Shown: piece by piece, positions 1-9,412 of the stretch
Position numbering within the stretch: the stretch's first letter is position 1
Layout: every line of letters starts with the position of its first letter
Assembly: GCF_017874615.1 (NCBI RefSeq)
Contig: NZ_JAGIKV010000025.1
Coordinates: 41,706-105,705, forward strand
Length of the DNA stretch: 64,000 bases
Source of the DNA: Paenibacillus xylanexedens
GTDB lineage: Bacteria; Bacillota; Bacilli; Paenibacillales; Paenibacillaceae
Direction of reading: 5' to 3'
Notes under the pieces: model-generated
Database searches by the model: none
Seen by the model: the letters and a program-made list of their open reading frames with translations, nothing else
What the model was told of the DNA's origin: nothing
Translations under genes and position numbers: made by a program

Positions 1-2
1 AT

Positions 3-455
3 GGCCTTCAAGTGCCTACAACGGTGGATGCCAACCCAGTGGTTGATCACTACATTGAAGCAAATGGACATGCGTTCAAATTCACTGCCGTATCCATGGG
101 TAACCCGCATGCGGTTATCTATGTAGATGACGCTGTAAATTTTGACCTCACAACTTGGGGACCCCTTCTTGAAGTGCATCCGATGTTTCCAAAAAAAATC
201 AATGTGGAATTTGCCACAGTTCGTGACCGTGGATATGTGGACATGCGTGTATGGGAACGCGGAGCGGGTCCAACACTTGCTTGTGGAACCGGAGCTTGTG
301 CGACACTGGTATCCTCTGTCCTGAATGGACATACAGATCGTACAGCAGTCATCAGCCTCAAGGGTGGGGATCTCCACATTGAGTGGAACGAAGCTGACAA
401 TCATGTGTACATGACTGGACCTGCTGAAGTTGTTTTTAAAGGAATCACTTCATAA
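3..455 (+). CDS. dapF: Diaminopimelate epimerase, C-terminal part (5' end outside window)
   Basis: This is the last 150 codons of DapF, which interconverts LL- and meso-diaminopimelate for lysine and peptidoglycan synthesis in the cytoplasm. The reading frame is open from the window edge, so the start lies upstream. The visible part contains the family's GNPHAV segment and the ACGTGACA loop, whose cysteine is the second catalytic cysteine. The protein ends shortly before a strong terminator, so it is the last gene of its transcript. Family assignment is secure; only the N-terminal half is missing. Confidence 0.95.
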   Translation, partial: GLQVPTTVDANPVVDHYIEANGHAFKFTAVSMGNPHAVIYVDDAVNFDLTTWGPLLEVHPMFPKKINVEFATVRDRGYVDMRVWERGAGPTLACGTGACATLVSSVLNGHTDRTAVISLKGGDLHIEWNEADNHVYMTGPAEVVFKGITS

Positions 456-475
456 GAAGTGGAAGGTTTAACCAA

Positions 476-499
476 AGAGGCCTGCGGGCCTCTTTTTTT
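476..499 (+). terminator. Rho-independent terminator after dapF
   Basis: A 7-bp perfect stem (AGAGGCC / GGCCTCT) around a 4-base loop is followed by a run of seven T. It lies 20 bases after the dapF stop and separates it from yitJ. Confidence 0.9.
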
Positions 500-669
500 G
501 TCAAAAAGGACAGGTCGTGTCTCCTGTACAGAGACATATTGGGGGCTGTATGGCAAGAACGTCCATATGAGCTGGATACTCATCAAAAACCTGTGTTTTT
601 CTTCGTTTTATAGCGTTTTTTGTGTTACATTAGTATGTAAATGATCACAGCTAGGCGGGGGGAAATGGG

Positions 670-2559
670 ATGAAGGCGGATTTGCGCAAAGTTATGCAGG
701 AACGGGTTCTCGTTGGAGATGGGGCCATGGGAACATTTCTGTACCAAATGGGGTTCCCGGTGGGGATTTCATATGAAGAATTAAACTTGATTTCACCTGA
801 AGTAGTGGCGGATGTACATCGCCGTTATCGGGATGCAGGTACAGAAATATTTGAAACAAATACGTATTCTGCCAATTACGACAAGTTGTCCAAGTTCGGT
901 CTGGAGTCCAAGGTGGAGGACGTGAACCGTGCCGGTGTACGCATTGCCAAAGAGGTAGCTGGAGATACCGGTTATGTGCTTGGTGCAGTTGGTTCCATTC
1001 GAGGTGGCAAGCGGACAAACGTGTCAACGAGTGAACTGAAACGCTTTTATCAACAACAGATCTCTGCACTGCTAGATGAAGGCGTGGATGGCATTTTGCT
1101 TGAGACCTTCTATGATATCGAGGAAATGGATATTGCTCTTTTGCAAGCGCGCAAGCTAAGTGATCTGCCTGTGATTGGACAGTTCGCGGTAGAGGATGTA
1201 GGACACACACTGGACGGATATACGATGCCTGAAGCCTTCCGGATTATGCGGGAGCAGGGTGCGGATGTAATTGGTTTTAACTGTCGCTCAGGTCCTAACG
1301 GGATTATGCGTGCCATGGAAACCGTCTCGGGACGAATTGGTATTCCAATGTCCGTCTACCCGAACGCGGGTGCCGCAGATTATGTAGATGGTCAGTTCCG
1401 TTATGGTGCGACTCCGGAGTACTTTGGTCAGACGGCAGTGCAATTTGCTGAACTGGGAGCTCGTATTATCGGCGGTTGCTGTGGTACGACACCTGATCAT
1501 ATTACCGCTATGAAAGAGGCGCTTGCTGACTATGTGCCTTCGCCTATTCTGGAGCCTGATCCGTCAGAATCCAAACCGCGTATTGTGTTGCATGAAAATG
1601 TGGATGAGCGTTCCGGACGTGGCGGACAGCCTACGATCGTTGATCTGGTCAAGCATCGTCACACCGTTATCGTTGAACTTGACCCGCCACGTGACTTGGA
1701 CATTGCCAAGTTCATGAAAGGTGCCGAGACACTGAAAGCAGCCGGAGCCGATGCCCTGACACTGGCCGATAATTCACTCGCGGTTACACGCATGAGCAAC
1801 ATGGCGCTGGGTCACCTCGTTCAGGATCGCACGGGCCTTCGTCCACTGGTGCATATTGCCTGCCGTGACCGGAATCTGATTGGAACACAGTCCCACATGA
1901 TGGGATTTGATGCTTTGAGTATTAATCATGTACTGGCTGTAACAGGAGATCCTGCAAGGTTTGGTGATCTGCCTGGCTCGAGCTCGGTATACGATCTGAC
2001 TTCTTTTGAAATCATACGCATGATCAAACAGTTGAACGATGGAGTGGCTTTCTCAGGTAAACCGCTGAAGCAAAAAGCTGGTTTTGTCATCGGAGCAGCA
2101 TTTAATCCTAATGTGAAATATTTGGAGAAAGCTGTACAACGTCTGGAGAAGAAAATTGCCTCTGGCGCTGATTACATCATGACACAACCGATCTATGATC
2201 CTGAGTTGATTGTAGCAATGCACGAAGCGACCAAACATCTGGATGTGCCCATTTTTGTAGGTGTAATGCCGCTAGCGAGTGGACGGAATGCAGAGTATCT
2301 GCACAACGAGGTTCCCGGAATCCAGCTTTCGGATGAAGTGCGTTCCCGTATGGCAGGTCTGGAAGGCGAAGAAGGCCGTGCGATGGGAGTAAAAATTGCC
2401 AAAGAACTGCTGGACGTAGCAACAGCGCATTTCAAAGGCATCTATCTTATGACACCGTTTATGTTCTACGGCATGACGGCCGAACTGACTCAATACGTAT
2501 GGGAGAAGTCAGAGCATCAATGTCCTACTTGTTTCAACCCTAATAATCAATTACAATAG
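670..2559 (+). CDS. yitJ: Bifunctional homocysteine S-methyltransferase / 5,10-methylenetetrahydrofolate reductase (YitJ type)
   Basis: A 629-residue two-domain cytoplasmic enzyme of methionine and one-carbon metabolism. Residues about 1-295 form a homocysteine methyltransferase barrel with the zinc ligands visible in GFNCRSG and GGCCGTTP. Residues from about 320 form a MetF-like methylenetetrahydrofolate reductase (VELDPPRDLD near its start, ending near residue 620). The fusion is typical of Bacillus YitJ. The start follows GGGGGGAAATGGG. In B. subtilis this gene is controlled by a SAM riboswitch, but no S-box-like architecture is recognisable in the 170 bases upstream here. Confidence 0.92.
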   Translation: MKADLRKVMQERVLVGDGAMGTFLYQMGFPVGISYEELNLISPEVVADVHRRYRDAGTEIFETNTYSANYDKLSKFGLESKVEDVNRAGVRIAKEVAGDTGYVLGAVGSIRGGKRTNVSTSELKRFYQQQISALLDEGVDGILLETFYDIEEMDIALLQARKLSDLPVIGQFAVEDVGHTLDGYTMPEAFRIMREQGADVIGFNCRSGPNGIMRAMETVSGRIGIPMSVYPNAGAADYVDGQFRYGATPEYFGQTAVQFAELGARIIGGCCGTTPDHITAMKEALADYVPSPILEPDPSESKPRIVLHENVDERSGRGGQPTIVDLVKHRHTVIVELDPPRDLDIAKFMKGAETLKAAGADALTLADNSLAVTRMSNMALGHLVQDRTGLRPLVHIACRDRNLIGTQSHMMGFDALSINHVLAVTGDPARFGDLPGSSSVYDLTSFEIIRMIKQLNDGVAFSGKPLKQKAGFVIGAAFNPNVKYLEKAVQRLEKKIASGADYIMTQPIYDPELIVAMHEATKHLDVPIFVGVMPLASGRNAEYLHNEVPGIQLSDEVRSRMAGLEGEEGRAMGVKIAKELLDVATAHFKGIYLMTPFMFYGMTAELTQYVWEKSEHQCPTCFNPNNQLQ

Positions 2560-2572
2560 TAAAACGGATGTG

Positions 2573-3478
2573 ATGCCGATGTCATTCAGTATGACCGGAT
2601 ACGGTCAATCCGCCTTTCATTTTGGCGGCTATAAGGTACAATTAGAGATCAAATCTGTTAATCATCGTTATTGCGAAGTGATGATGCGTCTGCCAAGAGA
2701 GTGGACGTATTATGAAGACGGTTTGAGGAAGATCGTACAGAGTCGTTTGAAACGTGGGCGGATTGATGTTTATGTAATGAAAGAAAAAGAGGAAGACCAG
2801 GCTCTTCCCGCTGTTCTGAATGAACAGACGGTCAGGGCCTATCTGCAGGCTGCAGAGCAACTGGAGACCCAATATGGAATGCAGGGCAAACCAAGTATTG
2901 TGGATATGCTTGGGCTGCCGGACGTCATGGTTCATTCGGATGGGACAAGTTCCATTCCCGAAGAGCAGAAGGACGAATGGGAGCGAGTTCTGCAAGAAGG
3001 ATTGAAAGAGGCTCTGTCCAGCCTTGAACAGATGCGCGCTCGCGAGGGTCTTCATCTGGCCAGTGATCTGGAACGGCGGATTACCCGTCTGGAGTCACTG
3101 CATACCGAGATGCTTGATCTTGCACCGACTGTGGTAAGTGATTACCGCAACAAGCTAAGACAAAGGCTTACGGAAATGCAGGAAGAAGGCTCTTTCCCTT
3201 TTGATGAGCATAAATTGGGTATGGAAATTGCAATGTTTGCCGATCGTTCTAACATAGAAGAGGAGCTTACGCGTCTACAGAGTCACTTTGGACAGAGCAG
3301 GGAACTGCTGAAGAGTGATGAGCCCGTAGGTCGTAAGTTGGACTTTCTAATTCAAGAGATGAATCGGGAAGTCAATACGATTGGATCAAAAGCCAACCAT
3401 TTGGCTCTGGTGAATCGTGTTGTCGAGATGAAGGCGGAACTGGAGAAAATTCGTGAGCAAGCTGCGAATATCGAATGA
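2573..3478 (+). CDS. yloC: YicC/YloC-family endoribonuclease
   Basis: About 300 residues matching the YicC/YloC family in length and in its opening SMTGYGQ motif and closing NTIGSKA region. Members are metal-dependent endoribonucleases linked to RNA turnover. The start is uncertain: GTG at 2570, ATG at 2573 and ATG at 2579 (MSFSMTGYG) are all in frame, with only a weak GGA-type ribosome site. The gene begins 10-20 bases after yitJ and heads the conserved yloC-remA-gmk-rpoZ order. Confidence 0.88.
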   Translation: MPMSFSMTGYGQSAFHFGGYKVQLEIKSVNHRYCEVMMRLPREWTYYEDGLRKIVQSRLKRGRIDVYVMKEKEEDQALPAVLNEQTVRAYLQAAEQLETQYGMQGKPSIVDMLGLPDVMVHSDGTSSIPEEQKDEWERVLQEGLKEALSSLEQMRAREGLHLASDLERRITRLESLHTEMLDLAPTVVSDYRNKLRQRLTEMQEEGSFPFDEHKLGMEIAMFADRSNIEEELTRLQSHFGQSRELLKSDEPVGRKLDFLIQEMNREVNTIGSKANHLALVNRVVEMKAELEKIREQAANIE

Positions 3479-3529
3479 ACGGCCACATTTCGGCAAAAGA
3501 GTCGCATGTATAGGGGGAAGAACCTGATT

Positions 3530-3790
3530 ATGGCAATCAAACTCATTAACATTGGATTCGGTAACATCGTATCGGCGAACCGGATTATATCCATCGTGAG
3601 TCCGGAATCGGCGCCGATCAAGAGAATTATACAAGAGGCAAGAGATCGTCACATGCTGATTGATGCAACTTACGGAAGACGTACTCGTGCCGTAATTATT
3701 ACGGATAGCGATCATGTCATTTTGTCTGCAGTTCAGCCTGAGACGGTCGCCCATCGTCTTTCTTCGAAAGATGATGATAACGACGAATAA
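3530..3790 (+). CDS. remA: RemA-family biofilm matrix regulator (DUF370)
   Basis: Eighty-six residues, the usual length for RemA, beginning MAIKLINIGFGN. RemA is a small DNA-binding protein that forms oligomeric rings and activates matrix and osmoprotection genes in B. subtilis. The ATG at 3530 matches the family N-terminus; a longer reading frame from 3506 adds eight unconserved residues and is rejected. It sits between yloC and gmk, as in other Bacillota. Confidence 0.92.
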   Translation: MAIKLINIGFGNIVSANRIISIVSPESAPIKRIIQEARDRHMLIDATYGRRTRAVIITDSDHVILSAVQPETVAHRLSSKDDDNDE

Positions 3791-3803
3791 AATGGAGTGT
3801 AAT

Positions 3804-4376
3804 ATGTCTAAGGGATTACTGGTAGTGTTGTCCGGCCCATCTGGGGTCGGGAAGGGTACTGTATGCAGCGCTTTGCGCAAACGGGTGCCGGAATTGATCT
3901 ATTCCGTATCGGCGACAACCCGTCAGCCTCGTCTGGGTGAAGAACATGGTGTGAACTATTTCTTCAGAAGTCATGAAGAGTTCTTGAACATGATTGCTGA
4001 AGATCAATTGTTGGAACATGCGGAGTATGTTGGTAATTATTACGGAACACCGCGTGATTTTGTGGAGAAAACGATTAACGAAGGCCGCGACATCATTCTG
4101 GAGATTGAGGTTCAAGGCGCGTTAAAAGTGAAAGAGAAATTCCCGGAAGGGATCTTTGTTTTCCTGCTTCCTCCTTCATTGGACGAGCTGAAAGATCGCA
4201 TTCAGGGCCGTGGTACCGAAAGCCAAGCGACCATTGATCACCGGATGTCCGTGGCGGTTGATGAGATCAGTCTGCTGGAGCAGTATGATTACGCTGTTGT
4301 TAATGATGAAATTGATTTGGCGTGCAAGAGAATAGAAAGCATCATAATCGCCGAACATTGTAAGATCAATAAATAA
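3804..4376 (+). CDS. gmk: Guanylate kinase
   Basis: Phosphorylates GMP to GDP with ATP. The 190-residue protein opens with the P-loop SGPSGVGKGTV and has the GMP-binding region TTRQPRLGE...YFF, typical of Gmk. The start at 3804 is set by GGAGTG ten bases upstream; an in-frame extension from 3714 overlaps remA and is not conserved. In this neighbourhood it is followed by rpoZ, linking purine nucleotide supply with the transcription machinery. Confidence 0.97.
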   Translation: MSKGLLVVLSGPSGVGKGTVCSALRKRVPELIYSVSATTRQPRLGEEHGVNYFFRSHEEFLNMIAEDQLLEHAEYVGNYYGTPRDFVEKTINEGRDIILEIEVQGALKVKEKFPEGIFVFLLPPSLDELKDRIQGRGTESQATIDHRMSVAVDEISLLEQYDYAVVNDEIDLACKRIESIIIAEHCKINK

Positions 4377-4533
4377 TCCCTTTTGCCGCTGCAGAGTTGC
4401 GATATAAGTGGGGCAGTTGTCATATCATATACTGAGCACTCCTTCTCGGAATGCCCGGGTGTGAAGACATGCCACATCAGTTCTGTCAGGCGGCAACTTG
4501 TGATTATACTAATGCGAAGAGGTGTTTGTTAAT

Positions 4534-4746
4534 ATGCTGTATCCTTCTATTGATGAAATGATGAACAAAGTCGACAGCAAGTATTCCCTTGTTGTTGCTG
4601 CTTCCCGCCGGGCTAGACAGCTACGTGAAGGTGAAAAAACGGATTTAAGAGGTGCGAGATCCCATAAACAAGTTGGCGTTGCACTGGAAGAAATCTATGG
4701 AGACCTGCTCGTTGTCATCAAAGGACAGGACGAAGAAGAAGAGTAA
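4534..4746 (+). CDS. rpoZ: DNA-directed RNA polymerase omega subunit
   Basis: Seventy residues beginning MLYPSIDEMMNKVDSKYSLV, the omega signature, with a conserved RAR-QL segment. Omega assists assembly of the RNA polymerase beta' subunit. The ATG at 4534 follows AGAGGTG at about 10 bases; the in-frame ATG at 4522 overlaps that site and is rejected. The gap of 157 bases to gmk contains a possible TATACT -10 at 4505-4510. Confidence 0.95.
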   Translation: MLYPSIDEMMNKVDSKYSLVVAASRRARQLREGEKTDLRGARSHKQVGVALEEIYGDLLVVIKGQDEEEE

Positions 4747-4796
4747 GCCGCCTGCGGCTGCTCTTCAACTGCATACGGCGCAAGCCGGATTAATTG

Positions 4797-4821
4797 ACAA
4801 CCGCGAGGTTGTTATTTTTTT
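4797..4821 (+). terminator. Terminator after rpoZ
   Basis: Perfect 6-bp stem ACAACC/GGTTGT around GCGA followed by TATTTTTTT. It ends the yloC-rpoZ group. Confidence 0.85.
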
Positions 4822-5006
4822 ACGAATCAATCAATTTCATAACTCATTAAATTATCGTTTTTGTAACTAAATATAGACAAATTGAATCGTTTTGATCTAT
4901 ATCTAGCCTTGATTGAAGCAACTAAAGGTATTATGATATTGATTCCAATAAGCATATTTTAACGGAATCTTCTTTAGACGTCGTATAAATATCGGGGGAA
5001 ATAAAC

Positions 5007-6242
5007 ATGTTGAACGGTAAAAAAATCGTGCTTGGTGTGACTGGCGGCATAGCCGCTTACAAAGCGGCAACATTATGCAGCAGACTGGTGCAAAAGGGAG
5101 CGGATGTTCATGTGATCATGACAGCTTCCGCTACACAGTTTATTACCGAATTGACGCTGCAAACGTTGACCCGAAACACCGTATATACCGATACATTTGA
5201 TGAGCGTGAGCCAGCAGTCGTATCTCATATTCATCTGGCCGATCTGGCTGATCTTGTTCTGGTTGCTCCGGCTACAGCCAATGTAATTGCCAAGATGGCG
5301 CATGGCATGGCAGATGATATGCTCTCAACAACTCTTCTTGCCACGACAGCCCCTGTCATGATTGCTCCAGCGATGAATGTACATATGTATGATCATCCAG
5401 CTGTAAAGCATAATATGAACCTGCTTGTTGAACGGGGCGCCATGATGATTGAACCGGGTGAAGGTCTGCTTGCGTGTGGATATGTGGGCAAGGGACGTCT
5501 GGAAGAACCGGAGAGCATTGTGGATGTGGTGGAACGTTTCTTTGAACAGCGCGAGTCTGCAGGCATTAGTCGGCAGGGACAAGCTCCATTGTTACAAGGC
5601 AAGAAGGTTGTTGTTACGGCTGGAGGTACGATTGAGCGCATTGATCCAGTACGATATATTACGAACGATTCATCTGGCAAAATGGGATTTGCCATAGCCG
5701 CAGCTGCGCGTGATCTGGGGGCAGATGTGAAATTGGTTATGGGCAATACCCAAGCCAAGCCACCGGAGAACGTTGAGTTGATCCCTGTACAGTCTGCCCA
5801 GGACATGTATGAAGCTGTCACACGCGAGTGGGACGATGCAGATATCGTGGTTAAGGCGGCGGCAGTTGCCGATTATCGTCCAAAGGAAGTTTACACCGAG
5901 AAGATCAAGAAGAAAGGCGACACGCTGTCGCTCGAACTGGTTAAAAATATAGATATTCTTGAAACGCTGGGCAAACAGAAAACCCATCAGTTTTTGATTG
6001 GTTTTGCTGCGGAGACTCAGTCGGTTGAGATGTATGCACGTGAGAAATTGGAACGGAAAAACTGTGATCTGATCGTAGCCAATGATGTAACCCGCACGGG
6101 TGCAGGATTTGGAACAGACACCAACGCGGTACATATCTATGACCGGGAAGGTTTGGTGGAGGAGCTTCCAGTGATAGCCAAGGACGATGTGGCTCATCGG
6201 TTGCTCCGGATTGCGGCGGAGCGCATTGCCGGGAGGAATTAG
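5007..6242 (+). CDS. coaBC: Bifunctional phosphopantothenoylcysteine decarboxylase / phosphopantothenate-cysteine ligase
   Basis: Two steps of coenzyme A synthesis in one 411-residue polypeptide. The N-terminal CoaC flavoprotein domain (about 1-180) contains GVTGGIAAYKA, the PAMN segment and the ACGYVGKGRL loop with its catalytic cysteine. The C-terminal CoaB domain (about 190-405) starts with VVVTAGGTIERIDPVRYI-type sequence and has AAAVADY and KIKK. The start follows CGGGGGAAATAAAC. It is separated from rpoZ by a terminator and 185 AT-rich bases that probably hold its promoter. Confidence 0.96.
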   Translation: MLNGKKIVLGVTGGIAAYKAATLCSRLVQKGADVHVIMTASATQFITELTLQTLTRNTVYTDTFDEREPAVVSHIHLADLADLVLVAPATANVIAKMAHGMADDMLSTTLLATTAPVMIAPAMNVHMYDHPAVKHNMNLLVERGAMMIEPGEGLLACGYVGKGRLEEPESIVDVVERFFEQRESAGISRQGQAPLLQGKKVVVTAGGTIERIDPVRYITNDSSGKMGFAIAAAARDLGADVKLVMGNTQAKPPENVELIPVQSAQDMYEAVTREWDDADIVVKAAAVADYRPKEVYTEKIKKKGDTLSLELVKNIDILETLGKQKTHQFLIGFAAETQSVEMYAREKLERKNCDLIVANDVTRTGAGFGTDTNAVHIYDREGLVEELPVIAKDDVAHRLLRIAAERIAGRN

Positions 6243-6245
6243 GAT

Positions 6246-8795
6246 ATGGAGATTGCCAAGGTCATAGTCGATGTTCCCGTGAAGGCAACAGACCGGCCGT
6301 TTGATTACCTGGTACCTGAATCGATGAGGGAATGGATCGAGATTGGCAGCCGGGTGGGTGTACCTTTTGGTCATCGGACGGTGCAGGGATTCGTGATTGA
6401 TCTTGTGCCGCGTACCGGAGAGGAAACATTCAAGCTTAAGCAGATTCAGGAGTTACTGGACATTGTTCCCCCGTTGTCAAAGGATTTGGTTGAGTTGGCC
6501 GAATGGATGAGTGGACGTTATGCCAGTAACCGGATTTTGTCATTGCAGGTCATGGTGCCGACGGCATTGAAAGGGAAAGCAGAGCGATACATCTCGCTGG
6601 GAGATGCACTTGATGGACAGATGGCGGGTGCACAACCGGATGATGAGGTGTTATTTGTTTGGGGAGAAGAGTCTACGACTGAGAAAGTACAGCAGGATAT
6701 CATCCGTTTTGTCAAAAGTCGGGGTCAGGTACCGCTGCAACAACTGAGTCGAAAATATCCCAATCATGCTGCACTAATTAAGAAATTATTGCTTGGTGGC
6801 GTGCTGCTGGAAAGTCAGGCCATCAAGGACAAGTTGAATAAAAAAACGATGAAGTCCGTTGATCTGGCTGTAGATATTGCTGCTGCTCAGGAAGCACTTG
6901 CTTCATTCCCGGCGAAAGCACAGCGGCAGAAGGAGATTCTGGCTTTTTTGCTGGAAATGAAAGAACTGCTGCCCATGCCGATGAAAGAAGTGTTATCTAC
7001 ACTACAGGTATCGGCCGCGACGATTAAGGGGCTTGAGGAAAAGGGACTGATCGTCACCGAGGACGTTGAGGTCTTTCGTGACCCTTACCAGGGCAGGACG
7101 TTCAAAGCGACTGAACCGCTGGTTCTGACCGATGAGCAAAAACTTGTCTACGACAATATCAATGGCCGATTGCAGGAACAACGTCATGGGGTATTTTTGT
7201 TACATGGTGTTACGGGAAGTGGCAAGACGGAAGTCTATCTTCAAACCATTCAACAATGCATCGAACAAGATCGCCAGGCTATCGTACTGGTGCCCGAGAT
7301 TGCACTCACACCACAGATGGTAGAGCGTTTTAAAGGGCGATTTGGGGACCAAGTTGCTGTTATGCACAGTCGTCTGTCTGGCGGTGAACGTTATGATGAA
7401 TGGCGCAAGATTCGTGAGGGTCAGGTGAAGGTTGCGATTGGGGCGCGTTCAGCCGTATTTGCTCCATTCAGTCGGCTTGGGTTGATCATTATGGATGAAG
7501 AACACGAGACTTCCTACAAACAGGAGGAAACTCCGAAATATCATGCTCGTGATGTTGCGGTAAAAAGAGCACAGCAGCATCAGGCGGTGGTTGTTCTGGG
7601 TTCAGCGACACCTTCGCTGGAAAGTTATTACGCGGCACGCTCGCAGAGTAATGATGATTTTGCACCACTGTTGCTGGAGATGCCAACACGGGCACTGGGT
7701 AACAAACTGCCTGAAGTGCGGATCGTAGATATGCGTGAAGAGTTGAAGGATGGCAACCGTTCCATGTTCAGCAGGGCTTTGCACAAAGGGCTGGAGGAGC
7801 GCTTGGAACGTGGTGAACAGACGGTACTTCTGCTGAATCGCCGTGGATATTCGACCTTTGTGATGTGCCGAAGTTGTGGATATGTGGCAGGTTGTCCCGA
7901 ATGCGATATTTCATTGACGTACCATCAGCGCTCGAATAATCTCCGTTGTCATTACTGCGGGTATGCGGAAGCGGCTCCGGAAGTGTGTCCGGACTGTGGA
8001 AGTGAGCATATTCGATACTTCGGTACAGGTACACAGCGAGTCGAGGAAGAGCTTGCCAAGCTCTTTCCGGGTATTCGGGTCATTCGGATGGATGTGGATA
8101 CAACAACGGAAAAAGGGGCGCACGAGAAGCTGCTGAAACAGTTTCGTGAGAAAAAGGCGGATGTATTGCTGGGCACCCAGATGGTTGCGAAGGGACTTGA
8201 TTTCCCGGATGTAACCCTGGTTGGCGTGATAACAGCGGATTCAGCGTTGAATTTACCTGATTTCCGTGCTGCGGAAAAAACGTTTCAGTTATTAACACAG
8301 GTAGCTGGCCGAGCTGGTCGGCACCAATTGCCTGGTGAGGTGTTTGTTCAGTCCTATACGCCGGAGCACTACTCCATTGGCCATGCGAGTCAGCATGACT
8401 ATGTATCGTTTGTACGTGAGGAACTATTGCACCGCCGCAATTTGCAATATCCGCCTTACTGTCGCCTGATTCTGGTGACCTTTTCGCATGAGCAACTTCC
8501 AGTATTGATTCGTCTTGCCGAGAACTATACGCGAATACTGAAAGAGAAGGCTAATGCGGCCGGATGGCTCGGCAGTCTGGATCGATTCAGCAATGATGCC
8601 TTTGATGTACTAGGGCCGGTAGCGTCTCCGATTCCTCGGATCAAGAATAGATACAGATTCCAATGTATGATAAAATGGCGGGGGGATGTAGACGCCATAG
8701 GACTCGCTCTGGCTACGGCCCGGCGCATGGACGATGATGTTCAGGCGCAAAAATTGCTTATTAGTCTGGATGTAGACCCGCAAATGTTAATGTAA
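6246..8795 (+). CDS. priA: Primosomal protein N', replication restart helicase PriA
   Basis: An 849-residue superfamily 2 helicase that reloads the replisome at stalled forks. Visible are the N-terminal 3'-DNA-binding domain, Walker A GVTGSGKTE, the DEEH box, the paired zinc-binding cysteines (CRSCGY..CPEC and CHYCGY..CPDCG) and a late helicase region GLDFPDV. Length is slightly above the B. subtilis protein (about 805). It starts three bases after coaBC, after GGGAGGAAT. Confidence 0.96.
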   Translation: MEIAKVIVDVPVKATDRPFDYLVPESMREWIEIGSRVGVPFGHRTVQGFVIDLVPRTGEETFKLKQIQELLDIVPPLSKDLVELAEWMSGRYASNRILSLQVMVPTALKGKAERYISLGDALDGQMAGAQPDDEVLFVWGEESTTEKVQQDIIRFVKSRGQVPLQQLSRKYPNHAALIKKLLLGGVLLESQAIKDKLNKKTMKSVDLAVDIAAAQEALASFPAKAQRQKEILAFLLEMKELLPMPMKEVLSTLQVSAATIKGLEEKGLIVTEDVEVFRDPYQGRTFKATEPLVLTDEQKLVYDNINGRLQEQRHGVFLLHGVTGSGKTEVYLQTIQQCIEQDRQAIVLVPEIALTPQMVERFKGRFGDQVAVMHSRLSGGERYDEWRKIREGQVKVAIGARSAVFAPFSRLGLIIMDEEHETSYKQEETPKYHARDVAVKRAQQHQAVVVLGSATPSLESYYAARSQSNDDFAPLLLEMPTRALGNKLPEVRIVDMREELKDGNRSMFSRALHKGLEERLERGEQTVLLLNRRGYSTFVMCRSCGYVAGCPECDISLTYHQRSNNLRCHYCGYAEAAPEVCPDCGSEHIRYFGTGTQRVEEELAKLFPGIRVIRMDVDTTTEKGAHEKLLKQFREKKADVLLGTQMVAKGLDFPDVTLVGVITADSALNLPDFRAAEKTFQLLTQVAGRAGRHQLPGEVFVQSYTPEHYSIGHASQHDYVSFVREELLHRRNLQYPPYCRLILVTFSHEQLPVLIRLAENYTRILKEKANAAGWLGSLDRFSNDAFDVLGPVASPIPRIKNRYRFQCMIKWRGDVDAIGLALATARRMDDDVQAQKLLISLDVDPQMLM

Positions 8796-8911
8796 GCATT
8801 TTGCAGCAATGCGGATGTAAACAAGCGGTATAAACATAGATTAAAATGAATACCCCAAAAATACAGATATCGTCCTGAAATTATGATGAGGATTAGGAAG
8901 GTGCTTACAAC

Positions 8912-9400
8912 ATGTCGATTCGCATTATCGTGCAAGAACCAGATGAGGTGCTCCACAAGAGAGCCAAAGAAGTAACCAAAATTACACCGAATGTACAAAA
9001 ATTGCTGGATGATATGGCTGATACCATGTACGATGCGGAAGGTGTAGGTCTTGCTGCGCCGCAGGTTGGTATTTTGAAACGTCTGATTGTTATCGACGCA
9101 GGTGATGAGCAAGGGCTGATCAAGATGATTAACCCGGAGATCATTGCAAGTGAGGGAGAACAATTTGGACCTGAAGGTTGTCTGAGTATCCCTGGAATTA
9201 ATGGTGATGTTCGCCGTTTCGAGACCGTTACGGTTAAAGGTCTGGATCGTGAAGGCAAAGAGCTGACTATTACGGGTAGTGGCTTGCTGTCCCGTGCATT
9301 CCAGCATGAGATTGATCATCTGGATGGTGTACTCTTTACGGATGTCGCCGAGAAAGTGTACGAAATTGCAGCCGATCAAACGGGACCGCGTCGTAATTAA
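8912..9400 (+). CDS. def: Peptide deformylase
   Basis: Removes the formyl group from nascent N-terminal methionine. All three motifs are visible in 162 residues: GVGLAAPQVG, EGCLSIPG (metal-binding Cys) and QHEIDHLDG (two metal-binding His and catalytic Glu). The start follows AGGAAGGTG. It precedes fmt, the enzyme that adds the formyl group, in the classical def-fmt pair. Confidence 0.97.
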   Translation: MSIRIIVQEPDEVLHKRAKEVTKITPNVQKLLDDMADTMYDAEGVGLAAPQVGILKRLIVIDAGDEQGLIKMINPEIIASEGEQFGPEGCLSIPGINGDVRRFETVTVKGLDREGKELTITGSGLLSRAFQHEIDHLDGVLFTDVAEKVYEIAADQTGPRRN

Positions 9401-9412
9401 GGAGTGATCGAT

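Noticed and set aside
500..669. SAM (S-box) riboswitch upstream of yitJ, expected from B. subtilis
   Set aside because: No S-box core sequences or terminator/antiterminator arrangement could be recognised in the 170-base gap.
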